This document shows positions 36,575-45,661 of a stretch of DNA of 64,000 bases, piece after piece. A program made the position numbers and the translations under genes. The notes beneath the pieces were generated by a model. The model saw only the letters and a program-made list of their open reading frames with translations. It made no database searches and was not told the DNA's origin. The stretch's first letter is position 1. Each line of letters opens with the position of its first letter. Source of the stretch: Streptomyces sp. SID3343 (lineage in GTDB: Bacteria; Actinomycetota; Actinomycetes; Streptomycetales; Streptomycetaceae); contig NZ_WWJX01001166.1 in NCBI RefSeq assembly GCF_009865215.1, positions 1 to 64,000 on the forward strand, read 5' to 3'.

Positions 36575-37363
36575 TCAGAAGAGCTTGACGCCGGCCATCC
36601 AGCCGCCGTCGACCACGATGTGGGTGCCGGTCATGTAGGAACTGTCGCCGCCGGTGAGGTAGAGGGCGGCGGTGGCGATCTCGTCCGGCTCGCCGATTCG
36701 GGCCAGTGGTATGCCGCCGAAGATCTCACTGGCCGGGTCCGGCTCGCCCGGGGCGGGCACCGGGCTGGTCAGGCCGTCGATGTCGCCCGGGTTGGTCATC
36801 GGCGTGCGTACGCCGCCCGGGCAGATCGCGTTGACCCGGATGTTCGGCGCGGCCTCCAGGGCCGCCACGCGGGTCATCGCGAGCACCGCGCCCTTGGTGG
36901 AGGCGTAGGCGACCAGGCCCTCCATGCCGGCGAGCCCGGCGTAGGAGGCGATGTTGACGATCGTGCCCTTGCCGCCCGCCGCGCGCATCGCCGGCAGCGC
37001 GGTCTTCATGCCCAGGAAGGTGCCGAGCTGGTTGACGTGCACGATCCGCAGGTACTCCTCGGCGGACATCTCCTCGATCGGGGCGAACGCGAGGATCCCG
37101 GCGTTGTTGACCAGGCCGTCGAGCTTGCCGAACTCGGTCACCGCGACCTGTACGGCACGCTTCCAGTCGTCCTCGTTCGACACGTCCAGGTGTACGTACC
37201 TGGCCGCGTCGCCGATCTCCTCGGCCGCTGCCTTGCCCGCCTCGTCGAGGATGTCCCCGAGCACGACGCGCGCGCCCTCGGCCACGAACAGACGTGCTTC
37301 GACCACGCCCTGGCCGCGAGCGGCACCGGTGATCAGGACGACCCTGCCGTCGAGCTTGCCCAT
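36575..37363 (-). CDS. Short-chain dehydrogenase/reductase
   Basis: 262-aa NAD(P)-dependent oxidoreductase: TGAARGQG cofactor loop near residue 13, LDVSNEDDW, VNNAGIL, and the catalytic Ser/Tyr/Lys in NIASYAGLAGMEGLVAYASTKGA. Similar in build to 3-alpha/20-beta-hydroxysteroid dehydrogenases and to the SDRs of steroid gene clusters, so oxidation of a hydroxyl on a steroid-derived acid is plausible. Second gene of an operon with the LLM oxidoreductase (68 bp apart), behind palindrome copy 2. Confidence 0.88.
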   Translation of the reverse strand: MGKLDGRVVLITGAARGQGVVEARLFVAEGARVVLGDILDEAGKAAAEEIGDAARYVHLDVSNEDDWKRAVQVAVTEFGKLDGLVNNAGILAFAPIEEMSAEEYLRIVHVNQLGTFLGMKTALPAMRAAGGKGTIVNIASYAGLAGMEGLVAYASTKGAVLAMTRVAALEAAPNIRVNAICPGGVRTPMTNPGDIDGLTSPVPAPGEPDPASEIFGGIPLARIGEPDEIATAALYLTGGDSSYMTGTHIVVDGGWMAGVKLF

Positions 37364-37431
37364 GCGAGAAGTTCCTTTCGGAGTGCGGACGGTGATGGGT
37401 GGGGACCGGTTGGACCGGTGGGGACGCCCGG

Positions 37432-38376
37432 CTACAGCTGCGGGGCGACCTCGGCCGCGAAGCGGGCGATCTGGTCGAGCAGTTCGGCCAGGTCGCGGCT
37501 GCGGAAGCGAACCTGGATCTGGTTCGCGCCCTGTTCGCCGTACCAGCGCAGCGACTCGGCGAGCTTGTCCGGGCTGCCGCTCACGGTGTGCGCGCCGACG
37601 TCCCAACCGGGCTCGCCGACGTAGAGGATCTCGGTGATCGCGCCGATGTCCAGGCGCTCGTCGGCGCGGCCGAACTCCTCCTGGTAGCGCCGCAGTTCGG
37701 CCAGCTGCGCCGGGTAGGTCTCGCGCGGGCTGCCCTGCGGCAGCCAGCCGTCGCCGTACTTGGCCACCCGCTTGAGCGCGGCGCCCGCCGAGCCACCGAT
37801 CCAGATCGGCGGCCGCGGCGTCTGTACCGGGCGCGGTCGCGCGCCCATGTCGGCGACCGGCCACCGCTCGCTCTCGAACGTCACGTACTCCTCGCGCAGC
37901 GCGACGTCGAGCAGTTCCAGCGCCTCGTTGAGCGCCTTGCCGCGCTCCTTGAAGTTCACCCCGAGCATGTCGAACTCGGCCTCGACGTGGCCCGCGCCCG
38001 CGCCGACGATCGCGCGGCCCTTGGAGATCTTGTCCAGCGTCGCGAACGCCTTCGCCGACATCATCGGGTGGCGATACGCGAGCACCGACACGTGACTGAT
38101 CAGCCGTACCCGCTCGGTGATCCCCGCGAGCCAGCCGAGCGTGGTCATCGTGTCCCACCACTCGGTGCCCATCGCGCCGGCGTGGCTGCGCGGGATCGCG
38201 GTGTGGTCGCAGACCGCGATGTAGGCGAAGCCGGCCGCGTCGCACGCCTGCGCGATCTTGCCCAGTTCGTCGGGGCCCGAGGTCTCCTCCCAGGCTTCCG
38301 CGTACAGCTTGCTCTGCGACTGGATGGGCAACTGCATGCCGACGTGCAGGGTGCCGGGGGGCAGGATCGCGGCCAT
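37432..38376 (-). CDS. LLM-class F420-dependent oxidoreductase
   Basis: 314-aa luciferase-like TIM-barrel oxidoreductase. HVGMQLPIQSQS at the start, DAAGFAYIAVCDHTAIPRS, RLISHVSVLAYRHP, VGAGAGHVEAEFDMLG and PPIWIGGSAGAALKRVAKYGDGWLP are typical of the F420-binding branch. FbiC in this window supplies the cofactor route. GGAGG precedes the ATG. The operator copy 2 upstream is shared with the divergent enoyl-CoA hydratase gene, so it belongs to the same acyl-CoA regulon; substrate unknown. Confidence 0.87.
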   Translation of the reverse strand: MAAILPPGTLHVGMQLPIQSQSKLYAEAWEETSGPDELGKIAQACDAAGFAYIAVCDHTAIPRSHAGAMGTEWWDTMTTLGWLAGITERVRLISHVSVLAYRHPMMSAKAFATLDKISKGRAIVGAGAGHVEAEFDMLGVNFKERGKALNEALELLDVALREEYVTFESERWPVADMGARPRPVQTPRPPIWIGGSAGAALKRVAKYGDGWLPQGSPRETYPAQLAELRRYQEEFGRADERLDIGAITEILYVGEPGWDVGAHTVSGSPDKLAESLRWYGEQGANQIQVRFRSRDLAELLDQIARFAAEVAPQL

Positions 38377-38478
38377 GGAAAAGCCTCCGAAGGATCGAGG
38401 GGAGCGTGGGGGTCTGACGTCGGGTGTGGCGTCGGGTGTGGCGTTGGACTGTGGCGAACGCGTGTCACATACTCCGAT

Positions 38479-38493
38479 CTAACGGGTCGTCAG
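38479..38493. promoter_or_regulatory. Regulon palindrome, copy 2 (LLM-SDR operon / enoyl-CoA hydratase)
   Basis: CTAACGGGTCGTCAG, one change from CTGAC-N5-GTCAG, in the 153-bp divergent promoter region. Confidence 0.75.
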
Positions 38494-38529
38494 ACAAGGC
38501 CGAAGCACCGCTCCTGGAGGAACCGGACC

Positions 38530-39369
38530 GTGATCAACACCACCGACCCAAGCGTGGACGAGGCCGAGGTCCGGATGCGCCTGGAGGTCGACGAGGCCGC
38601 CGGCATCGGCGTGCTGACGCTGTGTCGGCCGGACAAGCTCAACGCGTGGAGCTGGGAGGCGACTCGCCAGCTCGGCATCATGGCCGACCGGATCCGCTTC
38701 GACGAACGCATCCGCGTGGTGCTGCTGCGCGCCGAGGGGCGGGCGTTTTGCGCGGGCATCGACGTGACCGCGCCCGGGGGCGCGATCACCGGGCGCTCCG
38801 GCGCCGAGCGCACCCGCAACTACTACGAGGGTCTGCGTTGGGTGCACGAGCGCTTCCGGGTGTTCGCGAAGCTGCCGCAGCCGGTGGTGGCCGCCGTGCA
38901 GGGCTACTGCCTGGGCTTCGGCTTCGAACTGGCCCTGATGGCGGACATCCGAATCGCCGCCGAGGACGCGAAGTTCGCGCTCCCCGAGGCGCAGATCGGC
39001 GTCGCGGTGGACGCGGGCGGCGACATCCGGATCGCCCGCGAGGCCGGCGCCGGGTGGGCCAAGCTGCTGTCCCTGACCGGCCGTCGGATCGACGCGGCCA
39101 CGGCCGAGCGGCTCAACCTGGTCCAGGAGGTCGTTCCGGTGTCGGACCTCGACAAGGCCGCCCGTGCGCTCGCCGAGGAGATCGCCGCCAACGCCCCGCT
39201 CGCGGTCCAGGGGATCAAGCGCAGCATCGACACCTTCGCCGACGCCAACCTGGACGCCGCCCTGGGCCTGACCGCGATGACCGCCGCGCTGACCCTGGTC
39301 TCCGAGGACTCGGTGGCGGGCTACGCGGCCAAGGCCGTCCGCAAGCCGGCGGAGTTCGAGGGCAAGTGA
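38530..39369 (+). CDS. Enoyl-CoA hydratase/isomerase family protein
   Basis: 279-aa crotonase-fold protein. GRAFCAGIDVTAPGG supplies the CoA-binding/oxyanion loop; YCLGFGFELALMADIRIAAEDAKFALPE is the second signature, with the conserved oxyanion Gly. Catalytic Glu in the ALPEAQIGV segment is present. GTG at 38530 follows GGAGG. It may hydrate or hydrolyse a ring-derived CoA ester. Divergent from the LLM-SDR operon across a shared palindrome. Confidence 0.88.
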   Translation: MINTTDPSVDEAEVRMRLEVDEAAGIGVLTLCRPDKLNAWSWEATRQLGIMADRIRFDERIRVVLLRAEGRAFCAGIDVTAPGGAITGRSGAERTRNYYEGLRWVHERFRVFAKLPQPVVAAVQGYCLGFGFELALMADIRIAAEDAKFALPEAQIGVAVDAGGDIRIAREAGAGWAKLLSLTGRRIDAATAERLNLVQEVVPVSDLDKAARALAEEIAANAPLAVQGIKRSIDTFADANLDAALGLTAMTAALTLVSEDSVAGYAAKAVRKPAEFEGK

Positions 39370-39380
39370 CCGCGCGCCGC

Positions 39381-39424
39381 GGGGTCGAGGTGGGCGCGAC
39401 CCCGGTCGCGTCCGCCTCGACCCC
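39381..39424. terminator. Hairpin between enoyl-CoA hydratase and FadD3-like genes
   Basis: Arms 39381-39401 and 39404-39424 pair over 21 bp with two mismatches, between convergent genes. Confidence 0.75.
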
Positions 39425-39437
39425 ACCGGCGTCGTGG

Positions 39438-41072
39438 TCAACTCTTCCGCGCCGCCGCTTCCTCGGCGGCCTTGGCGCGGAGTTCGAACTTGAGCACCTT
39501 GCCGCTGGGGTTGCGCGGCAGTTCGGTGACGAACTCGACCGCGCGCGGGACCTTGTAGTTGGCCATCTCCGCCCGGCAGTAGGCCACGATCTCCTCCACG
39601 GTGACCTCGGCGCCCGGGCGCAGCAACAGGTACGCCTTGCCGACCTCGCCCATCCGCGCGTCGGGTATCCCGACCACCGCGGCCTCGGAGACGGCCGGGT
39701 GACCGGACAGGACCGACTCGATCTCCGCGGGGTAGGCGTTGAAGCCGCCGCTGATGAACATGTCCTTGATCCGGTCGGTGATCCGCAGGTTGCCCTGCTC
39801 GTCGAGCACGCCCACGTCGCCGGTGTGCAGCCAGCCCTCGGAGTCGACCGCCTTCGCGGTCTCCTCGGGGTCCTCGAAGTACTCGGTCATCACGTTGTAA
39901 CCGCGCACCCACACCTCGCCCGACTCGCCCGCCGGGGCCGGCTTGCCGTCGGCGTCCATGGTGGCCACCTCGACGCCCGGGATCGCGCGTCCCGACGTCG
40001 CCGCGATGATCTCCGCCGGGTCACCGTGGCGGCACATCGTGGCCGTGCCGCACGACTCGGTCAGGCCGTACGCCGTGAGTACCGAGTCGAAGCCCAGTTC
40101 CTCGGCCATCCGGGTGACCAGGGACAGCGGTACCGCCGCCGCGCCGGTCACCGCGAGCCGCAGCGAGGACAGGTCGTACGTGTGACCGTCGCGCGCGACC
40201 GCGTCCAAAAGCGAGGTGTAGATCGTCGGCGCGCCCGGGAGCACGGTGATCTTCTCGCTCTGGATCACCGACATCGTGGCGTCCGCGTCGAAAACCGCCT
40301 GCGGGACGAGGGTCGCGCCCTTGATCAGGCACGCGATGACGCCGGCCTTGTAGCCGAAGGTGTGGAAGAACGGGTTCACCACGAAATAGCGGTCGCCCTC
40401 GGTCAGGCCGACCACCGAAGCCCACGTGTCGAACACGCGCAGCGTCTGCGCCTGCGTGGTCATCACGCCCTTGGGCTGCCCGGTGGTACCGGAGGTGAAG
40501 ATGATGTCGCCCGTGTCGTCCGGGCCGACCTCGGCCTTGCGCGCGTCGATCTCGGCGTCGGTGACGCGGTCGCCGGCGGCGAGGAAGTCGGGCCACGCGA
40601 TGCAGTCGTCCGGCGCGGAGTCCGCGAGGACGACCACCCGGCTCAGCTCGGGAAGGTCGGTGAAGGCACGGCCCTCGGCCGCGCCGCCGGCCGCCTGGCG
40701 CAGCATCCCGACGTAGGACGTGCCCAGGAAGGTGCCCGAGACGAACAGCGCCTTGGCACGCGTCTTGCCGAGCACGTACGTGGCTTCGGCGCCCTTGTAC
40801 CGCGTGTTCATCGGCACCACGACGCCGCCGGCGGTGAGCGTGCCCAGTGCCGACACGATCCAGTCGAGTGAGTTCGGCGCCCAGATCCCGACGCGGTCGC
40901 CCTTGACGACGCCCGCCGCGATCACCGCACCGGCGGCACGCCGGATCCGGTCCCGCAGTTGGGCGTAGGTGACCCGTACATTGCCGTCCACCACGGCCTC
41001 ACGGTCACCGAAGCGATCCGCCGCGCTGTCGACGAGGGCGGGAATGCTCCCCCACTCAAGGTCCCCTTGCAT
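39438..41072 (-). CDS. Acyl-CoA synthetase, FadD3-like
   Basis: 544-aa ANL-superfamily ligase that activates a carboxylic acid with ATP and CoA. P-loop-like IIFTSGTTGQPKGVM, the A5 motif AYGLTESCGT, the hinge ITDRIKDMFISGGFN and the catalytic lysine in NPSGKVLKFEL are all present. The start (WGSIPALVDSAADRFGDREAVVDG) and the ipd gene neighbourhood fit FadD3, the ligase for HIP, the two-ring steroid remnant. Assignment to HIP rests on context. GGGAG precedes the ATG. Shares palindrome copy 3 with the divergent hydratase gene. Confidence 0.82.
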   Translation of the reverse strand: MQGDLEWGSIPALVDSAADRFGDREAVVDGNVRVTYAQLRDRIRRAAGAVIAAGVVKGDRVGIWAPNSLDWIVSALGTLTAGGVVVPMNTRYKGAEATYVLGKTRAKALFVSGTFLGTSYVGMLRQAAGGAAEGRAFTDLPELSRVVVLADSAPDDCIAWPDFLAAGDRVTDAEIDARKAEVGPDDTGDIIFTSGTTGQPKGVMTTQAQTLRVFDTWASVVGLTEGDRYFVVNPFFHTFGYKAGVIACLIKGATLVPQAVFDADATMSVIQSEKITVLPGAPTIYTSLLDAVARDGHTYDLSSLRLAVTGAAAVPLSLVTRMAEELGFDSVLTAYGLTESCGTATMCRHGDPAEIIAATSGRAIPGVEVATMDADGKPAPAGESGEVWVRGYNVMTEYFEDPEETAKAVDSEGWLHTGDVGVLDEQGNLRITDRIKDMFISGGFNAYPAEIESVLSGHPAVSEAAVVGIPDARMGEVGKAYLLLRPGAEVTVEEIVAYCRAEMANYKVPRAVEFVTELPRNPSGKVLKFELRAKAAEEAAARKS

Positions 41073-41106
41073 GATCGCTCCCGGAGAGGCCAGAGGTTGA
41101 TAGAAG

Positions 41107-41121
41107 CTGACGGTACGTCAG
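41107..41121. promoter_or_regulatory. Regulon palindrome, copy 3 (FadD3-like / enoyl-CoA hydratase)
   Basis: CTGACGGTACGTCAG, perfect match to CTGAC-N5-GTCAG, in the 149-bp divergent promoter region. Confidence 0.82.
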
Positions 41122-41221
41122 ATCATGGCGGGGAGGGAAGCGTCGGAACGCCGATCGAGACGCACACCACCGCGAACCGCCGGCGCTGCGGCCGGGTCAC
41201 CGATGATTGAGGGTTGAGGCA

Positions 41222-41998
41222 ATGCGCAAGTTCGAGACGCTGGGCTACGAGCAGGAGAACGGCGTCGCGTGGGTGACGCTGAACCGTCCGGACCGGCACA
41301 ACGCGTTCAACGCCGCGATGATCGACGAACTGCACTCGCTGTGGCGTGATCTGCGGCACGACGACGACGTACGCTGCGTGGTACTCACCGGCGCCGGCGA
41401 CAAGGCGTTCTGTACCGGGATCGACCGCGACGTGGACATCGCCCAGCCGTCCTCGCCGTACATGATCGACGACCCGATGCTGCGGATCGGGCCGAAGTTC
41501 TCCGACCTGTGGAAGCCGGTGATCGTCGCGGTCAACGGGATGGCCTGTGGCGGCGCGTTCTACCTGCTCGGCGAGTGCGAGTTCGTGATCGCGGCGGAGG
41601 GGGCCACGTTCTTCGACCCGCACACGACCTACGGCATGGTGTCCGGGTTCGAGTCGATGCACCTCGCACAGCGGATGCCGCTCGGCGAGGTCATGCGGCT
41701 CACGCTGCTCGGCAACGCGGAGCGGATGAGCGCCAAGCGCGCGTACGAAACCGGTCTGGTGTCGGAGGTGGTGCCGGCCGCCGACCTCCTGGATACCGCG
41801 CGCTGGGCCGCGGAGACGATCGCGTCGTATCCGCCGCACGGCGTGCAGGGGTCGGTGCGCTCGATCTGGGCCGCGCGGGACCTGACCCGGGCTCAGGCGC
41901 TCACCATGGCCCCGCACATGATCGAGTTGGGCAACCTGGACTGGTCGGAGCAGGCGGGCCTGTTCCAGGGACGGAGCAAGGAGTATCGGGTGCGGTGA
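41222..41998 (+). CDS. Enoyl-CoA hydratase/isomerase family protein
   Basis: 258-aa crotonase-fold protein: DKAFCTGIDRDVDI oxyanion loop and GMACGGAFYLLGECEFVIAAEGATFFDPHTTYGM. The usual catalytic Glu positions differ (FDPH in place of a Glu-containing segment), so hydratase activity is not certain; isomerase or hydrolase is possible. ATG at 41222 with GAGGG upstream. Palindrome copy 3 lies about 100 bp upstream. Confidence 0.85.
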   Translation: MRKFETLGYEQENGVAWVTLNRPDRHNAFNAAMIDELHSLWRDLRHDDDVRCVVLTGAGDKAFCTGIDRDVDIAQPSSPYMIDDPMLRIGPKFSDLWKPVIVAVNGMACGGAFYLLGECEFVIAAEGATFFDPHTTYGMVSGFESMHLAQRMPLGEVMRLTLLGNAERMSAKRAYETGLVSEVVPAADLLDTARWAAETIASYPPHGVQGSVRSIWAARDLTRAQALTMAPHMIELGNLDWSEQAGLFQGRSKEYRVR

Positions 41999-42019
41999 GC
42001 CGCCGGCTCACGGGCGTGC

Positions 42020-42055
42020 CGAGGCCCCGACTCGCCGAAGCGGGCCGGGGCCTCG
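42020..42055. terminator. Hairpin between convergent hydratase and dehydrogenase genes
   Basis: Arms CGAGGCCCC (42020-42028) and GGGGCCTCG (42047-42055), 9-bp perfect stem, 22 bp past the hydratase stop codon. Confidence 0.65.
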
Positions 42056-42072
42056 TCCCGACGACGGCCGCC

Positions 42073-42087
42073 CTGATGCGTCGTCAG
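42073..42087. promoter_or_regulatory. Regulon palindrome, copy 4 (no gene start nearby)
   Basis: CTGATGCGTCGTCAG, one change from the consensus. It lies between two convergent genes, not in an evident promoter; see findings. Confidence 0.55.
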
Positions 42088-42138
42088 GTCAGGGGTGCCC
42101 GCAGAGTTCTCGCGGGGCTTTCGCGGGGTTCTCGCGGG

Positions 42139-43167
42139 TCAGTAGGACGGCGTGGGCGGGGCCGGGGCGTCGCCGAGCAGGTCGGTTGCGATGCGGTCGC
42201 GGTGGGTGCCGGCGTCGCCCCACGCGGTGCCCAGGGCCCATGCGCGCTTCATGAACAGCTGGAGGTCGTGTTCCTCCGTGTAGCCGATCGCGCCGTGCAC
42301 CTGGAGGCAGTTGCGGGCCGCGAGGTCGGCCGCCTCGCTCGCGTAGATCTTCGCCATCGACACGTCCCGGGCCGCGGACGGCAGGTCGCGCGCGAGCGAG
42401 TAGGCCGCGCGCAGCACGACCGGCTTGGCGAACTCCAATTTGATCAGCACGTTGGCCAGGTGGTGCTGGACCGACTGGTGGGTGCCGATCAGCACGCCGC
42501 GCTGGACCCGCTGCTTGGCGTACTCGACGGTCGTGTCGAGCATCCGCTTGGTCAGGCCGAGCAGTTGCGCCGCGGCGCCCAGCGCGCCCCGGTCGGCCGC
42601 ACGGGCCAGCGACCGTTGCGCGTTCGAGGCGACCAGGGTTTCCGGGGTCGGCTCGAAGGCGACGCGGTACAGCTTGCGGCTGCGGTCGACCGAGCGCTGC
42701 GGGGTGAGCGTGCAGTCGGCCGGGTTCACCACGTGGACGTCGCCGTTGTCGAGGCCGATGACCAGCAGGCCGGCGGCGGCGGCCTCGACCGCGAAGCGCT
42801 GACCGGGCAGCAGTACGGACGCGGTCGCCTCCCCCGACGCGATCTTGGCCAACCACCCCGCGTCCGGCGCGAACTCGGCCAACAGGCCGACCGCGACGGC
42901 CGCCTCCAGGAGCGGTTCGGGCAGCGCGGCGTAGCCCGTCTCCACGAGCACGGCCGCGAGTTCCTCGTCGCCCATGCCCAGGCCGTCGTGGTCCTCGGGG
43001 ACCACGATGCCGGTCACGCCGACCTTGGCGAGCTCCTGCCAGCGGGCCGAGATCGCGCTGTCGGCCGCCCACGCGGCGCGTACGTGCGTGGTGGTGCACT
43101 GGTCGGCGAGGAAGTCCCGGACGGTGTCGCGGAACAGTTCCTGGTCTTCGGTGTATGCGAGACGCAT
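42139..43167 (-). CDS. Acyl-CoA dehydrogenase, short subunit
   Basis: 342-aa acyl-CoA dehydrogenase-fold protein with the C-terminal helical domain (QRVQRGVLIGTHQSVQHHLANV; ARNCLQVHGAIGYTEEHDLQLFMKR). It is shorter than classical enzymes. It lies 13 bp after the 380-aa dehydrogenase gene, the arrangement of the FadE26-27 and FadE28-29 pairs that form alpha2-beta2 steroid dehydrogenases, so a heteromer is likely. Confidence 0.87.
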   Translation of the reverse strand: MRLAYTEDQELFRDTVRDFLADQCTTTHVRAAWAADSAISARWQELAKVGVTGIVVPEDHDGLGMGDEELAAVLVETGYAALPEPLLEAAVAVGLLAEFAPDAGWLAKIASGEATASVLLPGQRFAVEAAAAGLLVIGLDNGDVHVVNPADCTLTPQRSVDRSRKLYRVAFEPTPETLVASNAQRSLARAADRGALGAAAQLLGLTKRMLDTTVEYAKQRVQRGVLIGTHQSVQHHLANVLIKLEFAKPVVLRAAYSLARDLPSAARDVSMAKIYASEAADLAARNCLQVHGAIGYTEEHDLQLFMKRAWALGTAWGDAGTHRDRIATDLLGDAPAPPTPSY

Positions 43168-43180
43168 CGTCGGAATCCTT

Positions 43181-44323
43181 CTACTTCGCTCGGGGCAGGC
43201 CGAGGATGCGTTCGGCGATCGTGTTGCGTTGGATCTCGTTGGTGCCGGCGTAGATCGGGCCGCCGAGCGCGAACAGGAAGCCGTCCAGCCAGCCGCCGTC
43301 GCCGTCGTCGAGTTCGCCCGCCTCGCCGAGCAGGCGCAACGCGGTCGCGTGCAACTCGACGTCCATCTCGGACCAGAAGACCTTGTTGATCGACGAGTCG
43401 GCGCCGATCGAGCCGCCCGCCGCGAGCTTGGTGACCGTCCCGAACGTGAACAGCCGATACGCCTCGGCGTCCATCCACGCCTGTACGACCGCGTCCCGCT
43501 CGGCGGGCCGTGGGCTTTCCTTGTACAGGTCGATCAGCTTGTCGGCGGGGGCCACGAAGCGACCGGGGCTGCGCAGGTTCAGGCCGCGCTCGCTGCCGGT
43601 GGTGGCGATCATGATCTTCCAGCCTTCGTTCACCCCACCGAGCACGTCGGCGTCGGGGACGAAGACGTTGTCGAGGAAGACCTCGGCGAAGCCCGGTTCC
43701 CCGTCCAGCTGCGGGATCGGACGGACCGTCACACCCTCGCCGGCGAGGTCGACCATGAAGTAGGTCAGGCCGCGGTGACGCTGCGCGTCGGGGTCGGTGC
43801 GGAACAGGCCGAACAGGCGGTGCCCGAAGGTGCCGCGCGAACTCCAGATCTTTTGGCCGCTGAGCAGCCAGCCGCCGCGCTCGTCGTCGCGATCGGCGCG
43901 CGAGCGCACGTTGGCGAGGTCGGAGCCGGCCTCCGGCTCGGACCAGCCCTGGACCCAGATCTCCTCACCGGAGGCCATCTTGGGCAGGTAGCGGTCCTGC
44001 TGGTCCTTGCTGCCGAACTCGAAGACGGTCGGCGCGAAGAGGAAGATGCCGTTCTGGCTGACCCGGCCCGGGGCGCCCGCGCGGTAGTACTCCTCCTCGA
44101 AGATGAGCCATTCGGTGAGGCCGGCCTCGCGGCCGCCGTACTCCTTCGGCCAGGACACCACCGCCCAGCGCGCGTCGAAGAGCTTCTTCTCCCACGCCTG
44201 GTGGGCGACGAAGCCCTCCCGGGTGTCCATCGACGGCAGTGGATCGGCGGGCACGTTGGCATCGAGCCAGGTGCGCACCTCCCGGCGGAACTCCTGCTCC
44301 TGCTCGGTGAATTCGAGATCCAC
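43181..44323 (-). CDS. Acyl-CoA dehydrogenase, long subunit
   Basis: 380-aa flavoprotein: WPKEYGGREAGLTEWLIFEEEY, the FAD/substrate segment WVQGWSEPEAGSDLANVRSRA, KIWSSRGTFGHRLFGLFRTD and the C-terminal YAGTNEIQRNTIAERILGLPR. GTG at 44323 follows GAGGGAG. First gene of the dehydrogenase pair, probably partner of the protein encoded 13 bp downstream. Palindrome copy 5 is shared with the divergent thiolase gene. Confidence 0.9.
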   Translation of the reverse strand: MDLEFTEQEQEFRREVRTWLDANVPADPLPSMDTREGFVAHQAWEKKLFDARWAVVSWPKEYGGREAGLTEWLIFEEEYYRAGAPGRVSQNGIFLFAPTVFEFGSKDQQDRYLPKMASGEEIWVQGWSEPEAGSDLANVRSRADRDDERGGWLLSGQKIWSSRGTFGHRLFGLFRTDPDAQRHRGLTYFMVDLAGEGVTVRPIPQLDGEPGFAEVFLDNVFVPDADVLGGVNEGWKIMIATTGSERGLNLRSPGRFVAPADKLIDLYKESPRPAERDAVVQAWMDAEAYRLFTFGTVTKLAAGGSIGADSSINKVFWSEMDVELHATALRLLGEAGELDDGDGGWLDGFLFALGGPIYAGTNEIQRNTIAERILGLPRAK

Positions 44324-44395
44324 TGGGCGACTCCCTCGACGGGTGTGAGACCGAGGACACACAGGTCGAAACCCGGTCGGACACGGGTAGCATAA

Positions 44396-44410
44396 CTGAC
44401 GGGTCGTCAG
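44396..44410. promoter_or_regulatory. Regulon palindrome, copy 5 (dehydrogenase pair / thiolase)
   Basis: CTGACGGGTCGTCAG, perfect match to CTGAC-N5-GTCAG, in the 171-bp divergent promoter region. Confidence 0.83.
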
Positions 44411-44494
44411 GTTAACGGCTCCGAACGGTGTCGCGACACCGGCGCAGGCGTGCGATCCGACACGCAGCCGGTCCGAATACATGAGGGGACTCCC

Positions 44495-45661
44495 GTGGCC
44501 GAGGCATACATCGTCGATGCGGTCCGTACTCCGGTCGGCCGCAAGAAGGGCAGCCTGGCGGGCGTACACCCGGCCGACCTGGGCGCCCACGCGATCAAGG
44601 CGCTGATCGAGCGCACCGGGATCGACCCGGACGTGGTCGAGGACGTGGTGTTCGGCTGCGTCGACGCGATCGGCCCGCTGGCGGGCAACATCGCGCGTAC
44701 GTCCTGGCTGGCGGCGGGCTACAGCGAGGCCGTGCCGGGCGTGACGATCGACCGCCAGTGCGGCTCGTCGCAGCAGGCGATCCACTTCGCGGCGCAGGGC
44801 GTGATGTCCGGCACACAGGACGTGGTCGTCGCCGGCGGCGTGCAGAACATGAACCAGATCCCGATCGGCGCCGCGATGACCTCGGCGGCGCAGTTCGGCT
44901 TCACCGACCCGTTCTCCGGGTCGAAGGGCTGGGTCGCGCGCTACGGCGACGAGCCGGTGGACCAGTTCTACGGCGCCGAGCTGATCGCGAAGCGGTGGGA
45001 CGTCTCCCGCCTGGAGATGGAACAGTTCGCCCTCGCGTCGCACGAACGCGCGCTGCACGCGATCGACAACGGGTACTTCGAGCGCGAGATCGCCCCGATC
45101 GACGTCGACGGCACGCTGATCTCGGTCGACGAGCCGCCGCGTCGCGGCACCACGCTGGAGAAGATGGCCGGCCTCAAGGTACTGATGGAGGGCGGCCGGA
45201 TGACCGCCGCCGTCGCGTCGCAGATCTCCGACGGTGCCGCCGCGCTGCTGATCGTCTCGGAGCGGGCGCTGAAGCAGTACGGCCTGACCCCGCGCGCCCG
45301 CATCCACCACCTGAGCGTGCGCGGCGCCTCCCCGATCGAGATGCTCTCCGCCCCGATCCCGGTCACCGAGTACGCGTTCGCCAAGTCGGGCCTGACCATC
45401 GACGACATCGACGCGGTCGAGATCAACGAGGCGTTCGCCCCGGTCGTCCTGTCCTGGATGAAGGACATCAAGGCCCCCCACGAAAAGGTGAACCCCAACG
45501 GCGGCGCCATCGCCCTGGGCCACCCGTTGGGCGCCACCGGTGCCCGCCTGATGACCACCCTCCTCCACCACCTGGAACGCACCGGCGGCCGCTACGGCCT
45601 GCAAACCATGTGCGAAGGCGGCGGCCTCGCCAACGCCACCATCATCGAACGCCTGGGCTGA
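44495..45661 (+). CDS. Acetyl-CoA acyltransferase (thiolase), FadA6-like
   Basis: 388-aa thiolase that splits a beta-ketoacyl-CoA with CoA. Nucleophile Cys in TIDRQCGSSQQAIHFAAQ, NEAFAPV, GGAIALGHPLGATGAR with the active-site His, and CEGGGLANATIIE with the second Cys. GTG at 44495 follows GAGGGG; the upstream in-frame extension lacks family similarity. In the mycobacterial HIP cluster the thiolase is FadA6; that assignment is by context. Confidence 0.9.
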   Translation: MAEAYIVDAVRTPVGRKKGSLAGVHPADLGAHAIKALIERTGIDPDVVEDVVFGCVDAIGPLAGNIARTSWLAAGYSEAVPGVTIDRQCGSSQQAIHFAAQGVMSGTQDVVVAGGVQNMNQIPIGAAMTSAAQFGFTDPFSGSKGWVARYGDEPVDQFYGAELIAKRWDVSRLEMEQFALASHERALHAIDNGYFEREIAPIDVDGTLISVDEPPRRGTTLEKMAGLKVLMEGGRMTAAVASQISDGAAALLIVSERALKQYGLTPRARIHHLSVRGASPIEMLSAPIPVTEYAFAKSGLTIDDIDAVEINEAFAPVVLSWMKDIKAPHEKVNPNGGAIALGHPLGATGARLMTTLLHHLERTGGRYGLQTMCEGGGLANATIIERLG

